In this document: one piece after another, positions 43,897 through 54,186 of the stretch
How the letters are laid out: every line of letters starts with the position of its first letter
Position numbering within the stretch: position 1 is the stretch's first letter
Assembly (NCBI RefSeq): GCF_001457415.1
Contig: NZ_LN881724.1
Coordinates: 1,364,001 to 1,428,000 of the forward strand
Length of the DNA stretch: 64,000 nucleotides
DNA from: Gorillibacterium timonense
Lineage (GTDB): Bacteria; Bacillota; Bacilli; Paenibacillales; NBRC-103111
Reading direction: 5' to 3'
Notes under the pieces: generated by a model
Told to the model about the DNA's origin: nothing
The model's input: the letters and a program-made list of their open reading frames with translations, nothing else
Database searches by the model: none
Translations under genes and position numbers: made by a program

Positions 43897-44184
43897 ATGA
43901 GCAGACAAGCCAAGCCCGCTTCCGTGAGAGCGGCCCAAGCTCCCGTCCGCTTTTACAGGAAATATATCTCTCCGCTGAAGCCGCCGAGGTGCCGCTATTA
44001 TCCGACATGCTCGCAATATGCGCTCGATGCGCTCGAGGAATATGGGGCGGTTCAGGGAATGTGGATGGCGACGAAACGCATCTGCCGCTGTCACCCGTTC
44101 CATCCGGGCGGAATCGATCCCGTTCCGCCTAATCCGCGGAAGCGCACAAACCCGGCGGAGGGCAAAGAGCCAAAGGGTTCTTGA
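43897..44184 (+). CDS. yidD: Membrane protein insertion efficiency factor YidD
   Basis: A 95-residue membrane-associated protein that assists YidC-dependent insertion. The family core is clear: [20 protein letters not shown], then [17 protein letters not shown] and [17 protein letters not shown], with its conserved cysteines. The ATG at 43897 has AGGTG upstream and a promoter at 43801. A basic N-terminal extension of about 20 residues precedes the core. The -35 of the metG promoter overlaps its stop codon. Confidence 0.9.
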   Translation: MSRQAKPASVRAAQAPVRFYRKYISPLKPPRCRYYPTCSQYALDALEEYGAVQGMWMATKRICRCHPFHPGGIDPVPPNPRKRTNPAEGKEPKGS

Positions 44185-44210
44185 CAGCTGAAAGAACGGG
44201 CGCGTATGAT
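44181..44210 (+). promoter_or_regulatory. Promoter of the metG T-box transcript
   Basis: TTGACA at 44181-44186 and TATGAT at 44205-44210, spacer 18 bases; it overlaps the yidD stop. Confidence 0.7.
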
Positions 44211-44277
44211 GAAAAGCAGATAAGGCAACAATGAGTCTCAGCGAAGCTTGAGCGATTGAAATTTCATAGCGTCATTC

Positions 44278-44541
44278 TGTGAAGGGATGAGTAAGGGAAG
44301 CGACTGTTGCAGAGAGCCGGAAGAAATGCTGCGAGCCGGTACAGGACAACCCTGAATATGGTCCCGGAGAATTCCTTTTCGAGCAGCCAAACCCTCGGTT
44401 CGACCGTGAGGAAAGGACGTTTCCCGCGTTAAGGGACGGTCGCAAGACCGGCAGAGCCCTGTTCTGTGAAGAATGGGGGAACCTGGGTGGTACCACGTGA
44501 GCAGAAGCTTTCGTCCCAAGATGGACGAGGGCTTTTTTTAT
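44278..44541 (+). ncRNA. T-box riboswitch, Met specifier, upstream of metG
   Basis: A tRNA-sensing leader. The T-box core GGGTGGTACCACGTG is at 44485-44499. A specifier ATG is visible at 44358-44360 in a stem-I-like region (CTGAATATGGTC), matching methionine. The terminator pairs CTTTCGTCC with GGACGAGGG, followed by TTTTTTT ending near 44541. Uncharged tRNA(Met) should stabilise the antiterminator and allow metG transcription. Limits of stem I are approximate. Confidence 0.88.
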
Positions 44542-44549
44542 TTTGCTAG

Positions 44550-46616
<2,067 letters not shown>

Positions 46617-46690
46617 CAGACAGATAGGAACAGGCTGCTCTCTAAGTAGGATTAATCTACTTAGAGGAGCAGCCTTTCCTGTCTGTCATG
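46617..46690 (+). terminator. Long-stem terminator of metG
   Basis: AGGCTGCTC and CTAAGTAG pair with CTACTTAG and GAGCAGCCT, with an outer CAGACAG/CTGTCTG extension. The T tract is poor (TTTCCT). Confidence 0.7.
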
Positions 46691-46787
46691 CAAAGTGCCG
46701 GTTTCGTAGGCGATTCTCCGTTTCGTGATGAATGGGGTTTTACATAGACTACTTTCATCTGATTCTTCATGAAGAAAGGAGAAGCCT

Positions 46788-47162
46788 ATGAAAATTCGAG
46801 TATCGGGAATTGTAACGAATTCCGGAAAAGAGGAGGATTCCCATTCCCATCGACTCCAGATCACTTCTTGGGGGGGAGTTCCCGTTCATGTCCATGCTTT
46901 CGGCGGGGTAACCTCGGTGGAAGACGGGCATGCTCATGAATACGGGAGCTTGACCGCTCCCGCTCCGACAGGCGTGCCTCATGTCCACGAGTACCGGACG
47001 GTGACTTCGCTGGATAACGGTCATACCCATCTCATCACAGGGACAACAGGGCCGGCCATTGATCTTCTCGGCGGCGGACACTATCACTTATTTGAAGGCT
47101 ATACGACGATCAATGGACGTTATCCTCACACGCATAAGTATTGCGGCCGGACAGGGCTTTAA
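46788..47162 (+). CDS. YmaF-family His-rich protein
   Basis: A 124-residue protein rich in paired histidines (SHSHRL, VHVHAF, GHAHEY, PHVHEY, GHTHLI, GHYHLF, PHTHKY). These HXH units recur about every 15-20 residues, as in the YmaF family of Bacillales. They suggest metal binding, or a spore-surface role; neither is proven. AAAGGAG is seven bases before the ATG. The next gene, facing it, is a LysM protein. Confidence 0.8.
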   Translation: MKIRVSGIVTNSGKEEDSHSHRLQITSWGGVPVHVHAFGGVTSVEDGHAHEYGSLTAPAPTGVPHVHEYRTVTSLDNGHTHLITGTTGPAIDLLGGGHYHLFEGYTTINGRYPHTHKYCGRTGL

Positions 47163-47255
47163 AGCTTCGTAGAAGAGCGAGTGCGAGTCTCTCTTCAATA
47201 TTATTATAAGGTTGAGGCAGATGATGCTTTTCAATCCCTTCCGAGCAGTCCTCGT

Positions 47256-47807
47256 TTACGGCTTGGAAGCCATCGGATAAGCGGTTCCCGAATAGGGCGA
47301 GACCGCCGGAGCCGAATACGTCATAGGTGCTTGCGCCGCGGAAGCCGGCATTTCGTGCTCCAGGAACATTTTGTGACAGTACATCTTATCAAGGCGCGGA
47401 ATATTGACGGTGCTGCCTGCGGTCAGAGCATGAGGGTTTTGAATGTGCGGATTCATCGCTTCCAGAATGGGCTCAGGGCAATTGTACATGTGGGCCAAGG
47501 TTGCAAAGGATTCTCCATCCTGACTTTGGTGCGGCATGAAATACATCCCGTCTCGGTCCTCTTCTCCCCGGAAAAACGGAAAAAAGAACGGAGAAAGGAA
47601 GAAAAACGGGAAGAAGCGGCGGCGAGGAAAAAAGAAGGGATGAAAAAACGGCGGGAAGAACGGCCCGTGCCCGAACCCTCCGCCTGGTCCAAATCCGCCC
47701 GGTCCAAAGCCTCCGCCTGGTCCAAATCCTACACCCGGTCCAAAGCTTCCGCCTGGTCCAAATCCGCCTGGCCCAAAGCCTCCGCCGGGAAACATTTGAC
47801 GATCCAT
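47256..47807 (-). CDS. Gly/Phe/Pro-rich LysM protein (probable spore coat or inner-layer protein)
   Basis: A 183-residue protein with three parts: residues 7-46 are repeats of FGPGG; residues 47-80 are a Phe/Pro-rich stretch with almost no other residues; residues about 95-135 are a LysM domain (DGESFATLAHMYNCPEPILE, then NPHALTAGSTVNIP), which binds peptidoglycan. No signal peptide is present. Similar LysM proteins (SafA, YaaH) locate to the spore coat-cortex border, so a spore role is inferred. AAGGAGG stands seven bases before the ATG. Confidence 0.75.
   Translation of the reverse strand: MDRQMFPGGGFGPGGFGPGGSFGPGVGFGPGGGFGPGGFGPGGGFGHGPFFPPFFHPFFFPRRRFFPFFFLSPFFFPFFRGEEDRDGMYFMPHQSQDGESFATLAHMYNCPEPILEAMNPHIQNPHALTAGSTVNIPRLDKMYCHKMFLEHEMPASAAQAPMTYSAPAVSPYSGTAYPMASKP
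47665..47791 (-). repeat. Tandem FGPGG-coding repeats
   Basis: Units of about 15-18 bases coding FGPGG or GFGPGG are repeated about eight times within the LysM gene. On the plus strand they read as GGTCCAAA-(T/G)CC-type units. Length variation between strains is likely. Confidence 0.8.
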
Positions 47808-48121
47808 AAAAAAACCTCCTTCATAAAGTTGGCGTTCTGCTGTACCGTGCCCATGCTCACGAACAAGCGAAGTATAAGTCTAATCGCCTGTCAGCTTTAT
47901 CTGATTCCGCAGTTTGCGTCTTGGAGAGCATGGGCTTGATAACGGCTCATCACGTCATGGTCTCCCATACCATATGTGCGAATGCCCAAATCCGTAACTC
48001 CTACTGGGCATACGCCTAGGGCGTGTTTTCAAACCGAATTTCGGACGGTTGGACATGAAGATTTCACCTGGTATGCTTGGCGATACGAGGAAATAGGGTG
48101 AGCATCAAGCTGCCCCCATCA
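47808..48121. other. Intergenic stretch without a recognised gene
   Basis: Only a 29-codon ORF from 47930 (MGLITAHHVMV) and a few short palindromes such as CATATG were seen. A plus-strand terminator follows at 48122, so a small unrecognised transcript is possible. Confidence 0.4.
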
Positions 48122-48163
48122 AGCAATCCCTTGTCACTTACGACATTCGGGATTGCTTTTTTT
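48122..48163 (+). terminator. Strong terminator without an assigned gene
   Basis: AGCAATCCC (48122-48130) pairs with GGGATTGCT (48149-48157), followed by a T run to 48163. No plus-strand gene is recognised upstream of it. Confidence 0.8.
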
Positions 48164-48173
48164 GTCGAGAGAT

Positions 48174-48231
48174 TTGACACGTTTTCACGGAACTCTTATA
48201 ATTCTACTGTAAATCGTTATGATTACGGTTA
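48174..48231 (+). promoter_or_regulatory. znuACB promoter and Zur box
   Basis: TTGACA (48174-48179) and TATAAT (48197-48202) with a 17-base spacer. Right downstream AAATCGTTATGATTACGGTT (48211-48230) fits the Bacillus Zur box AAATCGTAATNATTACGATTT closely. Zinc-loaded Zur would block transcription. Confidence 0.85.
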
Positions 48232-48247
48232 AGAGAAAGGGAATCGA

Positions 48248-49216
48248 ATGAAAGAGCAGCGCTTCAAGAAACGGTGGGCGGCTAGCCTCTTGGCGGTCGT
48301 GATGATCGCTATGATGCTCGCGGGCTGTACCGCGGGATCTCCCAAATTGGCTAAAGATAAACTGAATATAACGGCTAGCATTTATCCCCTGGCCGATTTT
48401 GCCGCCAAGATCGGCGGAGAACATGCGAATGTCATCACTATCGTTCCTTCGGGCGTAGAACCGCATGACTGGTCGCCCAAGCTTCGGGATATCAGCATCA
48501 TGGCTCGTTCCCAGCTTTTGCTCTATCAAGGAGGAGGCTTGGAGGCGTGGGTGACAGATTTTCTGGAAAGCCTGCCTTCTGATTCGCCTCTCCTGACGTT
48601 GGAGGTCAGCCAAGGCTTGGCTGTTCACCATGAGGAGGCGGAAGAAGAGGAACATGAGGAGCATGCCACAGAGCCGCATGGCCATGAGGAGAATGAAGTG
48701 GACCCTCATACGTGGCTCAGTCCGGCTCTAGCTAAGCAGATGGCGGAAAAAATCAAGGAAGCCATGATCGCCGCCGACCCGGCAAATCAAGCCGATTACG
48801 AAGCCAATTACAAAGCGCTTGCCACCCGCTTTGACGAGCTGGAAGCTCATTACCGGGCGGAGCTTGAGCCTTTGCCGCGCAAAGACATTATCGTTCAGCA
48901 TGCCGCATTCGGGTACCTGAGCCGGGAATTCGGATTGACGCAACGGGCGATCATGGGTCTTTCTCCCGATGCGGAGCCAACGGCGAGAGAGATGAAGGCG
49001 GTCAAAGAATTTGTCAAAGAGAACGGCGTCCGTTATATTTTCTTTGAGGAGCTCGTATCGGATAAGCTGGCGAAGACGCTGGCGAAGGAGACCGGGGTGC
49101 AAACGCTCGTGCTTAGCCCGATTGAAGGGCGCACACCGGAGCAGGAACAGGCCGGGGATGATTATTTCTCGCTCATGGAGCGGAATTTGGAGCATCTCGT
49201 CCAAGCCTTGCAATAA
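48248..49216 (+). CDS. znuA: Zinc-binding lipoprotein ZnuA (AdcA-type)
   Basis: A 322-residue cluster A-I binding protein for zinc uptake. Lipobox MMLAGC. Metal ligands: His in SGVEPHDWSP, His in VDPHTWLSP, His in IVQHAAFGYLSREFGL and the acidic end of the last strand. A His/Glu-rich loop (HHEEAEEEEHEEHATEPHGH) between the first two is typical for zinc rather than manganese proteins. GAGAAAGGG is upstream. Zur control (box at 48211) supports zinc. Confidence 0.93.
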   Translation: MKEQRFKKRWAASLLAVVMIAMMLAGCTAGSPKLAKDKLNITASIYPLADFAAKIGGEHANVITIVPSGVEPHDWSPKLRDISIMARSQLLLYQGGGLEAWVTDFLESLPSDSPLLTLEVSQGLAVHHEEAEEEEHEEHATEPHGHEENEVDPHTWLSPALAKQMAEKIKEAMIAADPANQADYEANYKALATRFDELEAHYRAELEPLPRKDIIVQHAAFGYLSREFGLTQRAIMGLSPDAEPTAREMKAVKEFVKENGVRYIFFEELVSDKLAKTLAKETGVQTLVLSPIEGRTPEQEQAGDDYFSLMERNLEHLVQALQ

Positions 49217-49264
49217 TGAGAGTCAGAGCGTGTTTGCAATCACGCGCTAGAAGGAGCTTAAAAC

Positions 49265-50038
49265 ATGGGTGCAGCATTTCTAAATCAAGCGGAACGGGTA
49301 TTGTGCCACGATCCGATCCTTTCGTTGGAGGATGTTTCGTTCTCCTATGAAGGAATGAAAGTGATCGATCACCTTAATTTTATCGCCCAGGAGCGGGACT
49401 TTGTCGGGCTGGCGGGTTCCAATGGGGCGGGAAAATCGACCTTGCTCAAAATGATTGTCGGCCTTCTGAAGCCGGAATCCGGACGTATCCGGTTATTTGG
49501 TACGCCTCTGGATGATTTCCGGGACTGGCAGAGGGTCGGTTATGTCCCGCAGAAGTCGAACTTCAATCCGCTGTTCCCGGCCACCGTCAGCGAGGTCGTT
49601 ACCTCGGGCCTTTATAACCGCAACACGATGTTCAAGCGCAACGGAGCTTCCGAATCCCGAAAATGCACAGCGGCCCTCGAAGCCTTAGACATTACATCGC
49701 TAGCCGACCGCAAGATCGGCCAGCTGTCGGGCGGCCAACAGCAGCGCGTCTTTCTCGCCAGGGCGCTTGTCGGGAGCCCGGAGCTGTTGATCCTTGATGA
49801 ACCGACAGTGGGGGTCGATGTGGAGACCCAGGAATCGTTCTTTCATCTCTTGACTCATCTTCATCAGCATCACCACCTGACCTTTCTCATGGTTACCCAT
49901 GACCGGGAGATGCTTTCGTCCATTCTTGGCGACGATCCGGCCAGCACATCGGGAAAACTCAAATTCTTTGTCAAACACACGCACGCCCCTGAGGATTGTG
50001 ACGTGAAGGACCTGTCGCATGGGGGAGGCAATCGCTAA
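49265..50038 (+). CDS. znuC: Zinc ABC transporter ATPase ZnuC
   Basis: A 257-residue ATPase. Walker A is GSNGAGKSTLLKMI, signature LSGGQQQRVFLARAL, Walker B ELLILDEPTVGVD, and the switch His is in VTHDREM. The N-terminal strand ILSLEDVSFSYEGM is standard. GGAG is eight bases before the ATG. The permease ATG follows the stop directly, with no gap. Confidence 0.92.
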   Translation: MGAAFLNQAERVLCHDPILSLEDVSFSYEGMKVIDHLNFIAQERDFVGLAGSNGAGKSTLLKMIVGLLKPESGRIRLFGTPLDDFRDWQRVGYVPQKSNFNPLFPATVSEVVTSGLYNRNTMFKRNGASESRKCTAALEALDITSLADRKIGQLSGGQQQRVFLARALVGSPELLILDEPTVGVDVETQESFFHLLTHLHQHHHLTFLMVTHDREMLSSILGDDPASTSGKLKFFVKHTHAPEDCDVKDLSHGGGNR

Positions 50039-50842
50039 ATGGACATTTTACTGGATTCATTCTTTCAACGGGCGCTCGCCGGGGGTGTGCTCATCGGATT
50101 GACGGCCCCGCTCATCGGGATTTTTCTCGTGCTGAGAAGGCTGTCCATGATCGGAGATACATTGTCCCATGTCTCGATCGCAGGGGTTGCGCTCGGTATG
50201 CTCATCAACGTCTATCCGCTTGGCATGGGCCTTGTCTTCGCGTTGGCCGCATCCTTCGCCATCGAGAAGCTGCGTAAGGAGTACAAGACCTACGCCGAGC
50301 TGTCTATCGCTATCATCATGTCGGCGGGCATCGCTCTTGCCACCCTGTTCTTTTCGCTGGGCAAGGGCTTTAATATCAGCGTATCCGGTTATCTGTTCGG
50401 TAACATCTATACGCTGGACCGCCTCGATCTCATCCTGGTGGGTGCGGTGACCGTCTTGACCGTCCTGTTCGTCACTCTGAACTACAAAGAGATGTTCCTG
50501 CTCTTCTTCGATGAGGAAGCCGCCGCAGTAAGCGGACTGCCGATACGGTTCTACAATGTCGCGGTGACGATGCTGACGGCGCTCGTCATCAGCGTGGCAA
50601 TCAAGATCGTGGGAGCTCTGCTCGTCTCCTCTCTCGTCACCATCCCGGTTGCAGCGAGCCTGCGTCTGGCCAAGAGCTTTAAGCATTCGGTCATTCTTGC
50701 GGTGGTCTTCTCGGAGCTTGCTGTTGTCCTAGGACTCGTCCTGGCTGCTCTGTTCAATCTGGCTCCCGGCGCATCGGTCGTTCTGCTCCTGATCGTCTTC
50801 CTCTTGGGTACCTTTCTGATCAAAGGAAAAATCCGGGTGTAA
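50039..50842 (+). CDS. znuB: Zinc ABC transporter permease ZnuB
   Basis: A 267-residue permease of the metal (ABC-3) family with about eight helices. Conserved blocks: ALAGGVLIGLTAPLIGIFLV, LSMIGDTLSHVSIAGVALG and LVSSLVTIPVAASLRLAKSF. It forms the membrane channel for ZnuA/ZnuC. The 3' end includes the terminator stem of the converging splB gene. Confidence 0.92.
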   Translation: MDILLDSFFQRALAGGVLIGLTAPLIGIFLVLRRLSMIGDTLSHVSIAGVALGMLINVYPLGMGLVFALAASFAIEKLRKEYKTYAELSIAIIMSAGIALATLFFSLGKGFNISVSGYLFGNIYTLDRLDLILVGAVTVLTVLFVTLNYKEMFLLFFDEEAAAVSGLPIRFYNVAVTMLTALVISVAIKIVGALLVSSLVTIPVAASLRLAKSFKHSVILAVVFSELAVVLGLVLAALFNLAPGASVVLLLIVFLLGTFLIKGKIRV

Positions 50843-50851
50843 CGCCCGGAT
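50824..50851 (-). terminator. splB terminator overlapping the end of znuB
   Basis: On the minus strand ATCCGGG pairs with CCCGGAT (seven bases each, 50831-50851) and TTTTTCC follows. The stem includes the last codons of znuB. Confidence 0.7.
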
Positions 50852-50869
50852 CGGCTGCTTCCGGCTGTT

Positions 50870-51934
50870 TCAGGTAAAATAATCGATTGTGGCATCCGGA
50901 AATTTCTCTTGGATGTGGGTGTATAGAAAGTCCTTAAGCAGCCCGGCCTGCTCATCCGGGTAAACATATTTGCCTTGACCCCAACGACCCCATTTGTACT
51001 TGCGGGTCTCTTCCTGCATGTCCAGCTTGGTCTTCGGATAGCGCTTCAGGATGACGTTCTTGGCTGTCTTCGTATAGCGATGCTGGATCAGCTCGAAGCT
51101 GAGCGTCTTATAGATGCTTCTTGGAATGGCGCGACTGAGCTTCTCAAGCAGCTCATGATACCCGTCCTGCCAGCCTTCGTACCAGATGATCGGCGCGATG
51201 ATGAAGCCGAGCGGATACCCCGCTTCCGCGATCTTGCCAGCCGCTTCGATCCGCTCCTGAAAGCGGGAAGTGCCCGGCTCGAAGTTCTTGATCACGTAAT
51301 CGGAGTTTACGCTGAAACGGATGCGGGTGTGGTTGTTATGCTTGAGCCCGAGCAGCGGCTCCACATGATGGAATTTGGTCACGAACCGCAGACGTCCATA
51401 TTCCTGGTCCGCCATGAATGCGATCAGCTCGGCCAAGGAGCCAGAGATATGCTCGAGTCCGACCGGATCGGAGGTGCAAGCCGCCTCGAAACGAGTGATC
51501 TCGGGCACCCGCTCGGCAATATAACCCGCCGCGGCTTCCAAGATTTGATCCGTATTCACGTAGATTCGGACATAAGGCTTGGCACCGAGCGTTGTCTGCA
51601 GGTAGCAATAATGGCAGTGAGCCATACAGCCGGTTGCGATGGGGATCGCGTATTCCGCTGATGGCTTCGAAGTGTCGAATTTTAGCGTCTTGCGCACTCC
51701 GACAACAAGGGTCCTCTTGGCAATCCGGTATTTAGCTAGCTCGGTGTCGCCCGGAAGATCGGTGATCCGGTTATGCGAGGTCGTCATGTGGATCGGCAGA
51801 CCGTGGGCGTTGGCCCAGTCGCGAATTTTTTTGCCCTTGGGATACAGAAGTGCATCCGGTTCGAAATAAACCAATTCAGGGAGAAAGACGCCAGTTTCGG
51901 TTGAGGAGCGAATGAGTTCGGCGGTCGTCGACAT
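50870..51934 (-). CDS. splB: Spore photoproduct lyase
   Basis: A 354-residue radical SAM enzyme that repairs the thymine dimer special to UV-irradiated spores. The 4Fe-4S motif is CMAHCHYC (CX3CX2C). The H-donor Cys lies in EAACTSDPVG, as in B. subtilis SplB, and ends such as KYKWGRWGQGKYVYPD are conserved. It shows that the organism makes endospores. GGAG-type ribosome site upstream. In some species splA precedes splB; none is seen here. Confidence 0.95.
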   Translation of the reverse strand: MSTTAELIRSSTETGVFLPELVYFEPDALLYPKGKKIRDWANAHGLPIHMTTSHNRITDLPGDTELAKYRIAKRTLVVGVRKTLKFDTSKPSAEYAIPIATGCMAHCHYCYLQTTLGAKPYVRIYVNTDQILEAAAGYIAERVPEITRFEAACTSDPVGLEHISGSLAELIAFMADQEYGRLRFVTKFHHVEPLLGLKHNNHTRIRFSVNSDYVIKNFEPGTSRFQERIEAAGKIAEAGYPLGFIIAPIIWYEGWQDGYHELLEKLSRAIPRSIYKTLSFELIQHRYTKTAKNVILKRYPKTKLDMQEETRKYKWGRWGQGKYVYPDEQAGLLKDFLYTHIQEKFPDATIDYFT

Positions 51935-52012
51935 GGAAGGCGGCTCCTTTCGAATGCGGAACTCTTCGTAGCATCTGCCGAGGACCGATCGTTGAAACGT
52001 GGGAAAAGCTGT

Positions 52013-52041
52013 CCGTCAAGCGAGGAGCTTGGCGGTTTTTT
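52013..52041 (+). terminator. Plus-strand terminator upstream of the sugar ABC genes
   Basis: CCGTCAAGC pairs with GCTTGGCGG across a five-base loop, followed by TTTTTT. No plus-strand gene precedes it, so it may end a leader or small RNA. The rest of the 303-base gap holds only the cre site and -10 below. Confidence 0.75.
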
Positions 52042-52193
52042 GTGTGGAATCTTGTTTAATCGACCGATTGGATGTTACCGATAGCTCGAAGTGTGAAAAC
52101 GGTCCGCTGAGCTGGGAAAATGGTCTTATGTTCGCTTACGGATCTCCGCAAACGAGCATCCGCCTTCTCACACGGATAGGCCTTTTTATTTGC

Positions 52194-52212
52194 TAGAATG
52201 TAAGCGTTAACA
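52194..52212 (+). promoter_or_regulatory. cre site and -10 of the LplB/YtcP-type importer operon
   Basis: ATGTAAGCGTTAACA (52198-52212) fits the CcpA consensus WTGNAANCGNWNNCW at every position. TAGAAT at 52194-52199 may be the -10. CcpA binding there would repress sugar uptake when glucose is present. Confidence 0.75.
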
Positions 52213-52237
52213 ATCATAGAGGATGGGAGATACCCTT

Positions 52238-53197
52238 ATGGAACTGCCTTCGGAAGGAGTCGTTCGTACGGTGGAGCCAGATCGACGACCGCGAAGAAAA
52301 ATGCAAAACAAATACAAGCTTTTTTTCATGGCGCTTCCTTTTTTTCTGATCACGTTCATCTTTTACTATCTGCCAATATCCGGATGGATTTACGCCTTCT
52401 ATGATTTCATCCCTGGCATTCCGCTTTCGGACACCCCGTTCGTCGGCTTGCAGTGGTTCAAGTCGATGGTGGCCAATCCCACGCAAACTGCAGAAGTACT
52501 GCGAGTGCTTAAGAATACGTTGGCGATGAGCTCGCTCGGGCTGATAACCTCGGTCTTTCCCGTCGTGTTTGCGATCCTGCTGTCCGAAATCCGATCGGGC
52601 TGGTACCGCAAGCTGGTTCAAACCTTGACCACCATTCCAAATTTCATCAGCTGGATTCTCGTCTACGCACTCGCTTTTTCCTTGTTCTCCGTTGACAGCG
52701 GCGTCGTAACCAACATTCTGTCCCGTTTGGGAATTGTGCCGGAAGGCTACAACTTTCTTGCTTCCGACAGCTACATCTGGCTGAAGATGATCATCTGGTA
52801 TTGGTGGAAATCGCTCGGCTGGGGCGCCATTCTGTATCTCGCCGCCATCGCTGGCATCGATCAGGATCTGTACGAAGCGGCGGAGACGGACGGTGCGAGC
52901 CGATTCCGCAAAATCTGGCATATCACGATTCCGGGTTTGATGCCGACGTTCTTTGTCCTGCTTCTCTTGTCGATCGGGAACTTCGTCAACAACGGTATGG
53001 AGCAGTACTTCGCTTTCCAGAACGCCATGAACAAGGATTCGATCGAAGTGCTCGACCTGTACGTGTACAATATTGCGTTTGCTAATAATTTTCCGTTCGC
53101 CACGGCGGTCAGCATGCTCAAATCGCTCGTCAGCGTCTTTCTCTTGTTCATGGCTAACGGGCTGTCCAAGCTGATTCGCGGCGAATCCATCATTTAA
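52238..53197 (+). CDS. Sugar ABC transporter permease, LplB-type
   Basis: A 319-residue permease of the CUT1-like family for oligosaccharide uptake. Six helices; the EAA loop is DLYEAAETDGASRFRKIWHI, matching LplB. The block NKYKLFFMALPFFLITFIFYY near the N-terminus, and QYFAFQNAMN near the end, are typical. GGGAG is 10 bases before the ATG at 52238; ATG 52223 sits inside the ribosome site. It pairs with the YtcP-like permease 17 bases downstream. Confidence 0.9.
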   Translation: MELPSEGVVRTVEPDRRPRRKMQNKYKLFFMALPFFLITFIFYYLPISGWIYAFYDFIPGIPLSDTPFVGLQWFKSMVANPTQTAEVLRVLKNTLAMSSLGLITSVFPVVFAILLSEIRSGWYRKLVQTLTTIPNFISWILVYALAFSLFSVDSGVVTNILSRLGIVPEGYNFLASDSYIWLKMIIWYWWKSLGWGAILYLAAIAGIDQDLYEAAETDGASRFRKIWHITIPGLMPTFFVLLLLSIGNFVNNGMEQYFAFQNAMNKDSIEVLDLYVYNIAFANNFPFATAVSMLKSLVSVFLLFMANGLSKLIRGESII

Positions 53198-53214
53198 GGA
53201 GCGGGAGGATAACG

Positions 53215-54108
53215 ATGCGTACACGATTCTCAAAGGGAGATTTCCTTTTTCAGGCGTGCCTCTATCTGCTCTTCGGGTTGTTCACCCTCAGCTGCCTGTA
53301 TCCCTTTTATTATTTGTTCATCAACACGATCAGCGCTAACGACCTGAGCTCGGCAGGCGAAATCAAGTTCTACCCGCGCGGCATTCACTTCGGCAATTAC
53401 ATCAAGGTGCTGTCCATCAGCGGGCTCAGCCATGCGGCCCTCGTCTCGGTGTACCGGACGGTGTGCGGAACTTTGCTCACGGTAGGGTCATCCGCCTTCC
53501 TGGGGTATCTCTTTACCAAGAAAGAAATGTGGGCGCGCACATTCGGCTACCGGTTTATTGTGATCACGATGTATTTCAGCGCCGGGCTGATCCCGTGGTA
53601 CATCACGATGAACAATCTTCATCTGACCAACAATTACTTGGCGTATATCCTGCCGACGATCATCACGCCTTTCAATATTATTCTGGTCAAAACCTTTATC
53701 GAAGCGATTCCACCTTCGCTGGAGGAATCCGCCGCGATCGACGGAGCCGGATACCTGCGCTGCTTCTGGAGCATCATCGTCCCTTTGGTTACGCCGATTC
53801 TGGCGACCATTACGATTTTCTCGGCGGTCAATCAGTGGAATTCGTTCGTTGATACCGCGTTCCTGATGACGGATAACAAGTATTTCACTCTGCAATTTCT
53901 ACTGTGGCGGTACTTGAACGAATCGAGCTCGCTCGCTGCCTTGATTCGCAGCTCGCCCGATATGGCTGCGAGCATCCAGAACATGCAGACGCCGACATCC
54001 GTCCGCATGACGGTCACGATGATCGTCGTTATGCCGATTCTGATTGTGTATCCTTTCTTTCAGCGCTTTTTCGTCAAGGGCATCATGATCGGCGCCGTGA
54101 AAGGATGA
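53215..54108 (+). CDS. Sugar ABC transporter permease, YtcP-type
   Basis: A 297-residue second permease. EAA loop: LEESAAIDGAGYLRCFWSII, followed by VPLVTPILATITIF. The C-terminal KRFFVKGIMIGAVKG-like end reads RFFVKGIMIGAVKG, the near-invariant ending of this family. GGAGGATAACG precedes the ATG. No ATPase is present in the cluster; these importers commonly share MsmX/UgpC encoded elsewhere. Confidence 0.9.
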   Translation: MRTRFSKGDFLFQACLYLLFGLFTLSCLYPFYYLFINTISANDLSSAGEIKFYPRGIHFGNYIKVLSISGLSHAALVSVYRTVCGTLLTVGSSAFLGYLFTKKEMWARTFGYRFIVITMYFSAGLIPWYITMNNLHLTNNYLAYILPTIITPFNIILVKTFIEAIPPSLEESAAIDGAGYLRCFWSIIVPLVTPILATITIFSAVNQWNSFVDTAFLMTDNKYFTLQFLLWRYLNESSSLAALIRSSPDMAASIQNMQTPTSVRMTVTMIVVMPILIVYPFFQRFFVKGIMIGAVKG

Positions 54109-54186
54109 CCGTTTTCGGGTTTCTCTCCGCCATCCGGCGGGGTTGATCCATAAGCAGGAACTATAAATTATGGGAGGCAAAGAGCG

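Noticed and set aside
47665..47791. CRISPR array
   Set aside because: The repeats are in-frame codons of a Gly-rich protein without unique spacers of equal length.
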